A stretch of DNA of 44,595 nucleotides. Origin: Paramecium tetraurelia. Taxonomy: Eukaryota > Ciliophora > Oligohymenophorea > Peniculida > Parameciidae. The stretch lies in the NCBI RefSeq assembly GCF_000165425.1, contig NW_001799031.1, forward strand, positions 143,946 to 188,540. Direction: 5' to 3'. Position 1 is the first letter of the stretch. The number at the start of each line of letters is the position of its first letter. Positions 11,718 to 22,460 of the stretch are shown here, piece after piece. The notes under the pieces are model-generated. The model worked only from the letters and a program-made list of their open reading frames with translations, had not been told where the DNA came from and ran no database searches. The position numbers were made by a program, and so were the translations under genes.

Positions 11718-12513
11718 ATGCAATTCTAATAATTAATGCCTGTGGGCTACGTGAAACAACCTGCTCTTAAAACATTTGTATTAGCCAAGATAAAGAAAGA
11801 GAATACAGAGAAATCCATTAAACTTTATAAGCAAAAGTATCACCAATACTTCTATCAGCACGACTATCTCAAATTGATTAAGCAAGGCTAAGAGAAGGAT
11901 CATGTGCTGATGCTCTTTTGTTTTCCAGAGGTATTGCACTCAAGACTATCCATAGGACTTAGAGAAGATGAAGGGGGACTTTGAAATTGAGGAATTTCTT
12001 GAAATTTAATTGCCAAGTGTTGCACCTATACATAAAGAGTAGAAATCACTATATGATGGATATTGGAATATCCTACATCCAAATTATGAGTATCCTCATA
12101 GGCAAAACAAGGATGCACCCCTGAAAATGCAATAGATTTTAGATACAAAAACTACAAGGAATAAATGCATACTTTATAATGATGAAAATACTATAGTGAT
12201 TGAAGCAGAAGATGAAACACACATCAACAATGTTAGACATTGTGTCATGGTGGCAATGGAGAAGTTAGCAGAACATAACTTAAACGAAAATCATCAAAGG
12301 CACTTTCTGGAGAGTTAGTATTATGCTAGAGAAATGACTTTGGTAACATACTTTGAGCCTTGTATAATGTGTGCAATGGCGTTGATTCATTCAAGAATTA
12401 ATGAGGTTTATTACTATCAGAAGAGAGTGACCGATGGAGGACTCAATGATCAATTATAAGTAAATAATATGAAATAACTAAATCACAAATATTTAGTTTT
12501 TTATCAAAATTGA
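11718..12513 (+). CDS. ADAT3: ADAT3-like subunit of tRNA adenosine deaminase
   Basis: Cytidine/deoxycytidylate deaminase-fold protein of about 256 residues with one 25-nt intron (11931-11955). ADAT3/Tad3 pairs with ADAT2 to convert A34 to inosine in tRNA anticodons. The zinc site is clear: NNVRHCVMVAM supplies the His, and FEPCIMCAMALIHSRI gives the PCxxC pair. The catalytic Glu of the HxE motif is replaced by Val (HCV), as expected for the non-catalytic ADAT3 subunit. The C-terminal LNHKYLVFYQN also fits the family. Two in-frame ATGs (11718 and 11736) are possible starts; I took the longer. ADAT2 is not in this window. Confidence 0.85.
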
Positions 12514-12640
12514 TTATATCGATTCTATTGATTTCATTTATTTAATATAATAACTAATCACATTATTAAGATATAATAATTTATTTAATTATAAATTCTA
12601 TATGTTGGCGAGAGTTGGTATTACAAATATATTAGTTTAC

Positions 12641-15437
12641 TCATAATCTTTACTTCCCTTAGGCTTACTTTAATAGATGCAACAATGTTTCTTGCCGACG
12701 ACTCTTTCGTTTCTTTGACTATCTCTAGAATATCATCCGTTTCTCCTGGAACTACGAAAAGGATTAACAACATCATACTTTAGCCACCACTTATGAGATG
12801 TTGTTATGACTATGATAATTGCTGAATTCACAAACTCTCTCGAATTGCTAAAAGATATCTATGTATTATCCCATAATCTTATCCTAATCTTCTTCGTCAT
12901 CTTCAGAACTATCATCTAACTTTAATTTTACTGATTTTCTTCTCATTACTTAGTTTATTTATAATGAGGGTACTTACAATACCTATTAATATCCTTGCTC
13001 ATTCACTACACATAAGGACTCATTCCCTCCTCCTCTCTTCAAAACCTTCTCATATACAGGCACTTCCTCTTCAGGCAACTCTGCCGAAGATCCATAATTT
13101 ATAGACAACTTTGGATTATTCTTCAGTCCTGCTGGATTTAGATATTAGTTATTCTGCGGCTAACAAAACCGAAAAGTCCTAGGAGATGATTCATCAATTG
13201 AGAGTTGAATCCTTTAGGATAAAGACGATTTTCCTTGTGTGTTCATCTGCTAGGTCTGAAGATTAGTTGGAATCTGATTGAAAGTGAATTGATTTCCAAA
13301 ATGAATGCTATGTTGCTATTATAATTCCCTTATCTCTTCTATCTAAACAAGATCTTCATTTTTCATCATATAATTGAGCACACTTTCCAGAACAATGAAA
13401 TGATGTTTCAATGCATACATCTTCCTTGTGTGATTATGTCTAATGTATCGAGGAGTTCTATCAACAGGAGTGAACTTTCTGTAATTGTATAAAGTCTTAA
13501 TCCTATTGGGTATGCCAAATAAAAATGGACAGGTGTTTGTAAAATGAGAATCGCTTTAGCATGTATTACATTTAATTTAAATAGCCTTTAAATTTAGATT
13601 TTATGTTATGTCATCTGTTATCTATTAGAGTATCTCCTAAAAGGGATAGATTTCAATATATATACATAATCGGAAGGGTGATCCTTGAAGACAGTGTGCA
13701 ATTAATCTCTTGAGATCTGGAGAACTTTCGTTGTCTTAGAGGCTACGGCATCAAAAGAGTAGGATCTTTTGGAGAAGAAATCCAATTGCCCAATAAAGCA
13801 CGGATTACTTATTTTCTATAACAATCTGGGCTAATCATTGAGAGTTAGTACTAGTTTGATCTCTCCTGTTACGAGGATAAATAATTAAGATGATTTATTA
13901 TTCCTTCTGAATAGATAATCGTCAGATTGAATGTATTTCTCTTCCAGATACATACATAGTTTATTCAACAAAGGTTAACTGAAATTCTTAAAAAAGGATA
14001 ACTAATTTAATATTTTAGCATTGACATCCACAATCATCTGATCTTTCAAACTTTTAGGTATCAAATCTGCGAATTATATTACTTTTTGAGAGGGTTTGCT
14101 CCATAAATACTCAAAATATCTTCTAAACTTAATTTAAAGATCATCAGACACATTCTAACTTCTTAGGTATCTATTCAATTGATTCATGTTATTCTTTAAT
14201 TGAACTGATTGTTTTGAGAAGTCTTAGAATATGCCTCCAATATTATTTACAGTGTATGCAAATGTTGCAGATGAAATCATAGTCATGAAGATTACAAAGA
14301 TCCTTTCAGTCAAATTCACAGGAGTTATATCTCCGTATCCAATTGTTGTCATTGTAACAATACTCCAATAAAATGAGACTACGTATCTATCCAACCAAGA
14401 TTCATTCTACAACTAGGCCACCTTCAACCAAGTCTTGCCTTCATGATGACCCCATTCACCCCATTGTCCTATTATATGCCAAATACAGGCTGAAAAGTGA
14501 GCTACTAGAATCATAAACGATCTAGTGCATATTTATATGCATACATCATTTTAAATAAATCGAAGAGTGCTGTTTGTCTGCTTGACAATTCTAAACGATT
14601 AAAAAGAGACGAGAATAAACTAGACAACTAGAATACTTTCAAAACTATCACAAAATCAAAGTATCTAAAGTCAAATTGCTGGCCTATGAAGAATGGAACA
14701 ACCAAAAACAAATCAATTAAAAATCCTATCTAATATTAATATCAGTTGACCTTATATGCAATAAAATTTGACAATCTTGGTTCTGTTAGTAATCAGTATT
14801 CCTTTGTTATAGATGCAAGTGTTGAATTTTAGGACGATTTCCAAGAGAAATGAGTAGACAGGCAATTATTCAAAAAAGAACTCCTTGCTTTTTAAAGGAA
14901 AATCCACAATTTCTGGGAATGAGATGCGCAAGGACACATAAAACACATTGATCGTCACAATAACAATCAGATAAATATTCCATATGATTATGACTGTGTC
15001 GTCTGGTTTTAATAGCCATTTTCGAGCATTACTACTTAAGAATTTGCTTTGATGTTCTGCCATTATTATTTAAATTTACATAGTATACAAGAAAACCAGT
15101 TGTTTAATTTAAGTAAGATTTACGAGGGCTTATCTCTTGGCAGCAATCCTTGATATTTGTAAAAATTATAGTCTGCTGCTTTATCCTTAATTAAATTGAA
15201 TTCTTGCTTAGTGAAAAGACTCAAATCCTTTCGAGTGATCTATTTAGTGAGTAGAACTATGAATCTGGAGACTATAAGTATTATTCTGAATGCTCTGTAT
15301 TTCCAAATTGGATTCTCGATTCCAAAACTTTGATGTTGAGTCCTTCTTGCCCACAATAATACTTTGGAGCTCTTGTTCATATTGGTTTCAAGGGGTTCAG
15401 GACAATCCTCATTGTTACTTATTTGACTTACGATCAT
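12641..15437 (-). CDS. K+ channel with cNBD-like domain and CCHC knuckle
   Basis: Six-transmembrane potassium channel of the CNG/HCN/EAG superfamily, about 886 residues with five introns (32, 25, 23, 29 and 27 nt; the first at 15057-15088). A cytosolic N terminus leads into S1 (DDTVIIIWNIYLIVIVTINV). The pore reads MTTIGYGDITP (about 14321-14356), a K+-selective filter, followed by S6, a C-linker and a cyclic-nucleotide-binding fold (FRRNNKSSQLFILVTGEIK, then FIGQLDFFSKRSYSFDAVAS). The phosphate-binding cassette lacks the usual GE and Arg, so cNMP binding is doubtful. Downstream lies CNTCQSDSHFTNTC, a CX2CX4HX4C zinc-knuckle pattern (13529-13570), then a long polar tail with acidic and basic patches. 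Its start is 23 bp from the divergent F-box gene. Confidence 0.88.
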
Positions 15438-15460
15438 GAACAATATAATAATTATATAAA
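15438..15460. promoter_or_regulatory. 23-bp divergent upstream region
   Basis: Only 23 A/T-rich base pairs separate the start codons of the K+ channel (-) and the F-box protein (+). Either both 5' UTRs are almost absent or transcription starts inside the opposite gene. No motif is recognised. Confidence 0.5.
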
Positions 15461-16330
15461 ATGGATAAACTCGATAAAATTATAGCATAATTAGACGAAT
15501 TGGAAATTAGTTAAAAACACAGGGAAGAATTGCTCAAGCGAAATCAAGCCACTTTTCTTCTAAAATTGCCAAAAGTACCCAATCAGATTTTTTATTCAGG
15601 TCATTTTAATCTAGAGAGTGTGTGGGTTCTTAGATGACAATGATCTATATAGATTTACAGCAACTTGTTCTACTCTCAGAAAGGTAATGTTCTGTCCTTT
15701 GGGATTCAAATTGTTAATGCTTAGTAGAAATGCTAATCATATGGTTGTTGGACCAAAACAAGAAGAGATAGAACTTGAGCCTGAAAAGGTTGAGGATATA
15801 GCAAGTGAGAATTTATAAAACAATAATAACATGTTCGAGACAGAGGAGGATACTCTAGCTGAATTAGAGGTTTTGAAGGCTGTGCAGGATTTCTTATAGA
15901 GCAAATTGTCAGATTCATAAGCTAACATGAAAAAATTGCAGGAAATGTTGGATGATGCTTAGGCTACTCTCAAATATCAAAGGTCAGTTAATCTCAAATT
16001 GCAATCCAAGATTAACATTTTGCAAAATCAATTGTCCACTTCTGAACTTCAGAGATAGGATATCAAAGAGAATATGGCCGAGTTGATTTAAAAATATAAC
16101 AAATTAGTAATACATTTTAGAAATGCTCATAGATCATCTAAATGGAAGAAGAAAGAGTCATCCTTTTGGAGGATAAGGAGAAACTTCTGGGACATAAGAA
16201 AGTCTTGATTGAAGAAATCTATAGATTGAGAAGATTGGTATCTTAGATGGAAGGAAATCAAAATAGTTATAAAGAAGCCTTGAGATAAATGAAAACCTTT
16301 ATGGAATGTGTTGAAGTTAAATCTATTTGA
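15461..16330 (+). CDS. F-box and coiled-coil protein
   Basis: About 274 residues after introns of 19 nt (15600-15618) and 26 nt. An N-terminal F-box is formed across the first intron: LPKVPNQIFYS joined to VCGFLDDNDLYRFTATC, matching the LPxE..I..FL...DL......C pattern of SCF substrate adaptors. A long helical, Lys/Glu/Gln-rich coiled coil follows (about residues 110-270). F-box proteins bind Skp1 in cullin-RING ligases, so a substrate-receptor role is inferred. The 19-nt intron is at the short limit for the genome and is supported mainly by frame restoration. Confidence 0.75.
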
Positions 16331-16468
16331 GTTTGTTATCTATTGAATTATTAATTAACTTTGATGATGTACTATTTTCACAATTAATAAACTCATATTA
16401 AAATTGGATATTGAAGAGAGGTATTTTTAGTTTAAAAATCTTACCAAATATTCCAATTTTAATTATTC

Positions 16469-17722
16469 ATGGATTATTAATTACCTTCTATGGCAGACCC
16501 ATTCACTTGGGTTTCTTATACTATTTTAGGCATTCTGGTAGGCTTATCATAAGCTGGTGGTATTGGTGGTGGTCCAATTATATCTCCAGTCATGATGGTT
16601 TTATTGGGATGTCCAAGTAAAAAGGCAATTTGGAACACTTATATTATGCTCTTGGGAGGAAGTCTTGGTAATTTCATCAGATTGGGAAAAGAGAGAGTAA
16701 TCATTTATATTTAATTGTTCTAGACTGCAAATGGAAGTGCTCCATTGATAAATTATCAATTGGTTCAAATTACATTGCCTTTATTATTGGCTGGAGCAAT
16801 TTTGGGAGTTGCAACAGGTAAATGGTTACCAAAACTGCTCATTGTGATCTTTTTGTTCGGTATATTACTCACGGTCTTTTTAAAAACTAAGAGTTTATAC
16901 ACAAAAACTCGCAGTAAAGAAATGAATGAACATTTAATTCCTGTTGAACTCAAGGAATTGTCAATATAGAACTAGAGTACCCACTCAAAAGAGTTGAATA
17001 TAATCAAAGAAAAGGATGGAAGACTCTACCCAACAGAACCACTTACAGAAATCAGCTTAACTGTGTTAATTATCATAGTTGTTACATTATTAAAAGGGTC
17101 AGGAGCAGTACCATCAATTCTCGGAATAGATTATTGTGGTTTAGGTTTCCATTTTTTGAATATTGTCATATTTGGAATTGCTTGTTATAATGTTTACAGA
17201 TATAGAAAATTTATATCGAAAGATGAAGAATATAAACAATCTATTGGTTATGATTTTTCAGATGGTAAAATGAGTGCAGTATTTGATATTACAGTTAAAT
17301 CAAGTTTATATGCTGGATTTTTGGGTGGACTTGTTGGTCTAGGAGGAGGTGTAGTACTGACACCTCTTTGGTTAGAAACTGGAATAAACCCTCCTAGAGC
17401 AGCAGCTTCAGCTACATTTACAGTCTTATTTACTTCATCCATCTCAGTTTTTATCATTGCTCTTTCTGGAGGATATTAATTTGAAGAATTCATCATTTTA
17501 GGGGTAAAATATAATCATATGTTTTAGTTGGTTTCTAGTTTTGGCAGTTATTTGGTTGCAGGAGTCCTGAAACATATAGTGTAAAAATATCAAAGGGAAT
17601 CAATTCTAATCTAAGTGCTTTTGGGAGTTATAGCATTTGGATTAATTATACTTCCATTTTAATCTATTAAAGATGTTTATTAAAATCCGCTTGGTGCAAT
17701 TTAATTCGGCCATTTATGCTGA
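16469..17722 (+). CDS. TauE/SafE-family membrane transporter
   Basis: About 400 residues after introns of 27 and 24 nt. It shows the two-fold repeat typical of TauE/SafE (sulfite exporter) proteins: LVGLSQAGGIGGGPIISPVM near the N terminus and FLGGLVGLGGGVVLTPLW in the second half, each followed by hydrophobic helices. Eight or so transmembrane segments are visible, with a charged loop between halves. The start is the ATG at 16469 because an in-frame TGA lies upstream; this N terminus lacks the signal-plus-Cys-rich extension seen in some eukaryotic relatives, so an upstream exon cannot be excluded. Substrate unknown; organosulfur anions are known for bacterial members. Confidence 0.85.
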
Positions 17723-17868
17723 TACTTTCAATGTCTTATTTATATATATATATGTAGTTATTTATAAAAATAATAAAGTATTACTTGAAACTTTTTAATA
17801 TTTAATATATATATAATAAATGATCTCAATTAAATTTCATTTTGTAGATAATTTTTTTGGCTTTTTTC

Positions 17869-18437
17869 TCAATAATTATAAGTTGGACAATAAACTCTAA
17901 AGAATTTTATCTTCTTAAAATCATTGATTATAAAAAAATTGTCATGCCATACTTTATAAGAAGTGTAATTTGATAGTATTCTAACTATGGAAGTTTCTTT
18001 AATTTTAGTTCTCAAACTTTTGAATTCAGTCCTATTTTGTTTAGTTTTGAGTTTCTAGTCTGTCATAGAATACAGAAATAAAGATTACCCTAATTCATCA
18101 TAGGACTCTTCCTTATTATATATATTTATTAGATCACTAACTTTATTCTTTGATTTTTCATAAATCATCAATATTTTCTCTTTCTTGCATTCTTGATGAT
18201 TTGGTTGACTTCTAATAACAAAATTCGCACTCCTCCTTCTAATTTCTAATTCATGAAAAGATGGTTCAAAAATAAGTTATCTTGATTTTAGAGAAAAATT
18301 CTATCTCTACTCTAATAGAATTAATTCAAATTAAATAGATTGTTAACAAGCACTGGTTACTTTAATAATAGCAATCCTTTATCTTATTCATTCAACTCTT
18401 ACTTGAATTGTGGACACTACTTACCAAATATTCTCAT
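17869..18437 (-). CDS. hypothetical protein, 182 residues
   Basis: I do not recognise this protein. One 20-nt intron near the 5' end joins MRIFGKQCPQFK to a long open frame ending in SYKVWHDNFF and FFRVYCPTYNY before TGA. The middle contains FEPSFHELEIRRRS and a Lys/Glu-rich helical region (KEKILMIYEKSKNKVSDLIN). No signal peptide or membrane segment is seen. It lies downstream of the coiled-coil gene on the same strand and convergent to the TauE gene. Confidence 0.55.
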
Positions 18438-18660
18438 TTTTTGGGGAGATGGCTGATATTTATTTATTAATTCACTATATATTATTTATTTAAGTTAAAT
18501 ATCAATTAAAAAGCCATAATCGTAAATTTTAACCATCATTTGAAAAGATGCACAATCAAATAATTTAAAATATATATATATAATTTAACAAATAAACCAA
18601 ATATAGTAATTTAAATTTCTTTATGAAGAGTATTTAGGTTTTTTTAATATATTTATATAA

Positions 18661-20250
18661 TCATGATATATTTGAAGCATTCAATTTATTTCTTTTAGCT
18701 TATTGTAGAGAAAATGTGTTTGATAATAAGGGTCTTAGTAGTAATTTGACTTAATTATTTTTAGGAGATGTACTGAATTTCTTTCTGTGAGTACTATTTC
18801 TAGTTGTAGCTGGTTAATCTTCTAATCCAGTAAGTTAATGTAATTGTTGAAAACTATTTTTAAGAGCTTTGGCATCAAATATCAATTTTTGAATTGTATT
18901 CTTTTTAAAATTCATGGATTCATTATCTGTATTCATTCCAAATAACTCCATAAATTCAGCTAAAATCCGAATCTAAGATTTAAAAGTCTAATTCATAATA
19001 TTGATTTGATCTTCAAGATTCAAGAATTCTTTTTGATTTGATTTTAGTTTTAAAGCATCCGAAACATCAATCTTGTTCGCCTTAGTCTTTAGGAAATCTT
19101 AAAGACAATCTATTTATTATGCAATATCTTGAAGATTATAGGCTTCCATCTGATTGATAACATTTTGCTTAATAGTTTCTTCTATTTTACTTATTATTTA
19201 CTCTGTTAATTCCTTAGCCATAATTGCCTTTTGGTCATCAAAATATTAATAGAATTTAGTGATTTATTTTGATGTTTCTTAAATTTAAAGCAAAATGTTT
19301 TAGGATTTAAGTCTATTTTCTTCATTTTCTTATTTTAATATAAGGAAGTCCATTTTGGTAGACTTTTGTAATAATTCATAATCTGTTGCCTTGATAACTT
19401 TGCGGAATCCTTCTACATCATTTACACTTTTGTCGACAATGTCTTGTATTTCTTAGAATTTGGGTAGGAGGAGATTCTGCAATAATGTAAGTTGTGATTG
19501 GGTTGCAAATTATTTGGAAGATTCTACAAATTCTTCAAATTCGTGTAATTTAACAGTTGTAGTTAAGTCTGATAGAATGAACTAAAGGGAAATTTATCAA
19601 TTACTCAATACATCTTATTTGTTCACAATTGTGTTAATATTAGTATTGGTAAATCGTTTGAGCTCAATTAGTTACTCACTCACATGATGAAATCTACAAT
19701 CCAGGAGATCTAATTGTTATAGGGTTAGGTCTTTAGGAGCAAATTTGGCTTAGAGTTTACTCATATGGTCACTTATCTCCTCTTCGAAGATGGAATGAAA
19801 ATCCTGAGTACTTATACAAGAATCAAGGGATTGTTGAATTGTTGTTAATTCATTATTGAATTGAGCTTAGATTTTGGTGAGATCTTCTTGACGTTCTCGT
19901 TTTAATTGACGAATTTCAATTTGAATATCATACAAATCTTCATGACTTGGTTTATCTTTAATTTGCTAAGTCAGCTGTTAGAGAACATGATCTTGAGTAT
20001 TAAATTTATACATGATGGCATCGGTTTGTTGTTTTGATTGATCTCTCAAATGATCTAATTTTACACTTATTGAATGATTTAATTCTGTAGAGATTTGGCT
20101 GATGAATTTACCTTTTGGTTTAAATGATAATTTCTTAGAGTCTTTGTTTTGTTTGCATTTCCATTACAATAGTCTGTCTGTATCGAATTCAAAGACATCA
20201 CTCAATCCTAGAATGTACTCAAAGAGTAATGATACTGATTCTTCATCCAT
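18661..20250 (-). CDS. coiled-coil protein, 519 residues
   Basis: Long helical protein, about 519 residues, with one 30-nt intron near codon 200. The N terminus MDEESVSLLFEYILGLSDVF starts a region with a basic patch (KLSFKPKGKF), and the rest is almost entirely coiled-coil heptads rich in Gln, Lys, Leu and Ile. The C-terminal tail is Ser/Thr/Asn-rich and ends ASNIS. This composition fits a cytoskeletal, basal-body or cortical structural protein, but nothing in the sequence specifies which. The start ATG at 20250 is the first in frame. Confidence 0.75.
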
Positions 20251-20371
20251 GAGACGAGAGATATATATATATAAAGAAATTAATAATTGTTGATTATCTG
20301 AAAATTAAGGTTGGGGAAATTACTCAGGTATAATGCTGAATAAGGATTTGATTAATATAAATTGCTGACTT

Positions 20372-20725
20372 TCATAATATATTGACTAGATTATGGAAAA
20401 TAACCCAAATCATTAAGAATAATAACATGTCTGTTCCGATTCCTGAATAATATGCATCATAACTGGATTTGAAGTACTCTTTGACTCTGAAATTCATTTT
20501 GATTGCCAAACAAGCACTCACTATCAAGAATATTGCAACATAAATTCCAATTCCTATCCATCCATCTAATATTATTCATCAATTTCTACCCATTCCCAAT
20601 ATACCTGCTATCATACCAGCATTCAATGATCCATATACTCTAAGGTTTTTAAGTTGATTGGTGTTTAATTTTAATCGTTCCTAATTGACTTCCAGATCAT
20701 CCAATTCAACTTTTGGTTCCTCCAT
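20372..20725 (-). CDS. EMC6: ER membrane protein complex subunit 6
   Basis: 109 residues after one 24-nt intron, matching the usual EMC6 length of about 110. EMC6 is a core transmembrane subunit of the EMC insertase, which inserts tail-anchored and multipass proteins into the ER. Family features seen: NLRVYGSLNAGMIAGILGMD followed by a Gly-rich membrane segment, a second helix ending LAIKMN, an EYFKSSYDAYYSGIGTDM loop and a final hydrophobic helix with FHNLVNIL. The gene is divergent from the MORN-repeat gene with 69 bp between starts. Confidence 0.82.
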
Positions 20726-20794
20726 TAATTAATTTATATATTAAATAATATATTAATTATTCTCCTCTTATCATTTTTATCAATATATAATAAT

Positions 20795-21802
20795 ATGTCT
20801 AAATTATCAAGCCATTTCAAATTACCATTCATATCATTTTGGAATCAAAAGCATATCAATTAAAAATTTAATTCTATTTTACATGGATTAAAGAATCTAA
20901 TAGTTGGAACAATGCATTTTGCAATTGCAATTCTAAATCCTAATTAATAATATACAAGTACCCAATGAGACAATCCCAGAATACTTGAGAATTATTGAAG
21001 TCCCAGCATTTGTTAAAGCAAAATTAAAATCCATTAGGTTCAATCCTTAATATGAAGCCAAAGATGCTATCTTCAAAAATGCTACGAATATTGGAATCAA
21101 TCGAGTTTATTAAGGATATTGGTAAAATGAGAAGTAGAATGGAAGAGGTTAAGAATTTAATGATTAGGAAAAAAAATTCTTTTATGGCTATTGGTAAAAT
21201 GGAGTCTTTGTTTAAGGTTTAATTATAACTGAAAACTTTTTATTTGAAGGAGATGCTAAGGACGAACAATTTTTGGAAGGGGTTCTTGTTTTTTCTGATA
21301 AAAGAGTTTTTAAGGGTAAGTTTGTGCAATAAGCACTAAATGATGATGAGGGAGAGTATCTTAGTAAGACAGAAAAATACAAGGGAGGATTTAAAAATGG
21401 AATGAAGCATGGGAAGGGAAAATTAGAAAATGAGAATTTTACATATGAAGGAGCATTTGTCAATGATAAGATTTGTGGTTAAGGAATATTGATAGAAAAG
21501 GCAAATGGGTGGAGACAAGAGGGTTTGTTCAATGATGGCAAATTGAATGGTAAGGGTGTGTACATTAGAAGTTTGGGAGATTATTATGAAGGTATTATTA
21601 GATTATATCAAATTAAGGGGATTTCAAAGAAGGTTAGAGACATGGCAAAGGCACTTTGAAGAGAGATGGAATAATATACCAAGGAAATTACATTGAAGGA
21701 TTGTTGGATGGATGGGTGTAGATGACTTAGGAGAAGAGGATCTTCAAATGTTTTTTTGAGAAGGGAGAAGAAGATAAAAATAAAAGATCATTGGTTTAAT
21801 GA
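20795..21802 (+). CDS. MORN-repeat protein
   Basis: About 319 residues with introns of 22 and 26 nt. From residue 100 it carries MORN-type repeats, for example YQGYWQNEKQNGRGQEF, YKGGFKNGMKHGKGKLENE, YEGAFVNDKICGQGILIE, YEGDFKEGQRHGKGTLKRD and YQGNYIEGLLDGW. MORN repeats bind lipids or organise membrane-cytoskeleton contacts; in ciliates such proteins are common at the cortex. The N-terminal 100 residues are unrecognised. The gene ends 27 bp before the convergent RING gene. Confidence 0.85.
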
Positions 21803-21829
21803 ATATTATATTGTTATTCATTAAAGCAT

Positions 21830-22448
21830 TCAAAATCTCACACAATTTGTAAATAAGTACTTGACTATTTTGGAAAACACTAAATTTTATATGTCCAAAT
21901 CTTTTGCATCTTGATTATCTGCCTTGAGTAATGATACCATTTTAGCTATCTCTTCACTTAATTTTTCTAGCTTAACACGTTTAGTAAACTATTTTTGTAA
22001 TTTCTCAAACCTCAAATTAGATTTCACACTCATATACATCAAAATCACCAACACTATATATGATTCAAACTATACCTATTAAGTAAAGTGGCAACATCTT
22101 TTAGATTATTCTCCATATCTATTTGGAATATTCAAATATAATTAACATCATAGTGTGATACCATTTCCTTCTATTTCTCAAATCCAATCGCTTTTGATAG
22201 TTTAACACTCTCAACTAATAATTCTATTCACTATTGAATTCCTATTTGATAAGTGTCTCCAACAGAATGTTAACCTTAAACTAATTCAAGTATATCTAAA
22301 TTGGTGCCCTGCACACTGGACAAGAGTTGTAATTTTGATAGAAGTATTTATTACGAACACACGGTTTACAAAACGTATGACCACATGTTAAAGTGATTGG
22401 TTGTAACAATGTTTATAAACATATTGGACAATCGAAAAGTTGTTGCAT
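21830..22448 (-). CDS. RING-finger protein with C-terminal membrane helix
   Basis: About 198 residues with one 22-nt intron. The RING starts at residue 7: CPICLQ, then CGHTFCKPCV and CPVCRAPI, a complete C3HC4 zinc site typical of E3 ubiquitin ligases. After the intron a hydrophobic stretch (LPLYLIVLVILMYMSV) is followed by a Lys/Glu-rich coiled coil (FEKLQKQFTKRVKLEKLSEE), so it is probably membrane-anchored. Between RING and helix two readings are possible: continuous, or spliced with introns of 17 and 28 nt, which changes about 30 residues but not the frame. The start is fixed by the RING position and lies 12 bp from the divergent gene. Confidence 0.8.
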
Positions 22449-22460
22449 AATTAATTAATA
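22449..22460. promoter_or_regulatory. 12-bp gap between divergent start codons
   Basis: Only AATTAATTAATA separates the ATG of the RING gene (-) from the ATG of the large divergent gene (+). The RING start cannot be moved inward because the first zinc Cys is residue 7. The promoters must therefore overlap or lie within coding sequence. Confidence 0.55.
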
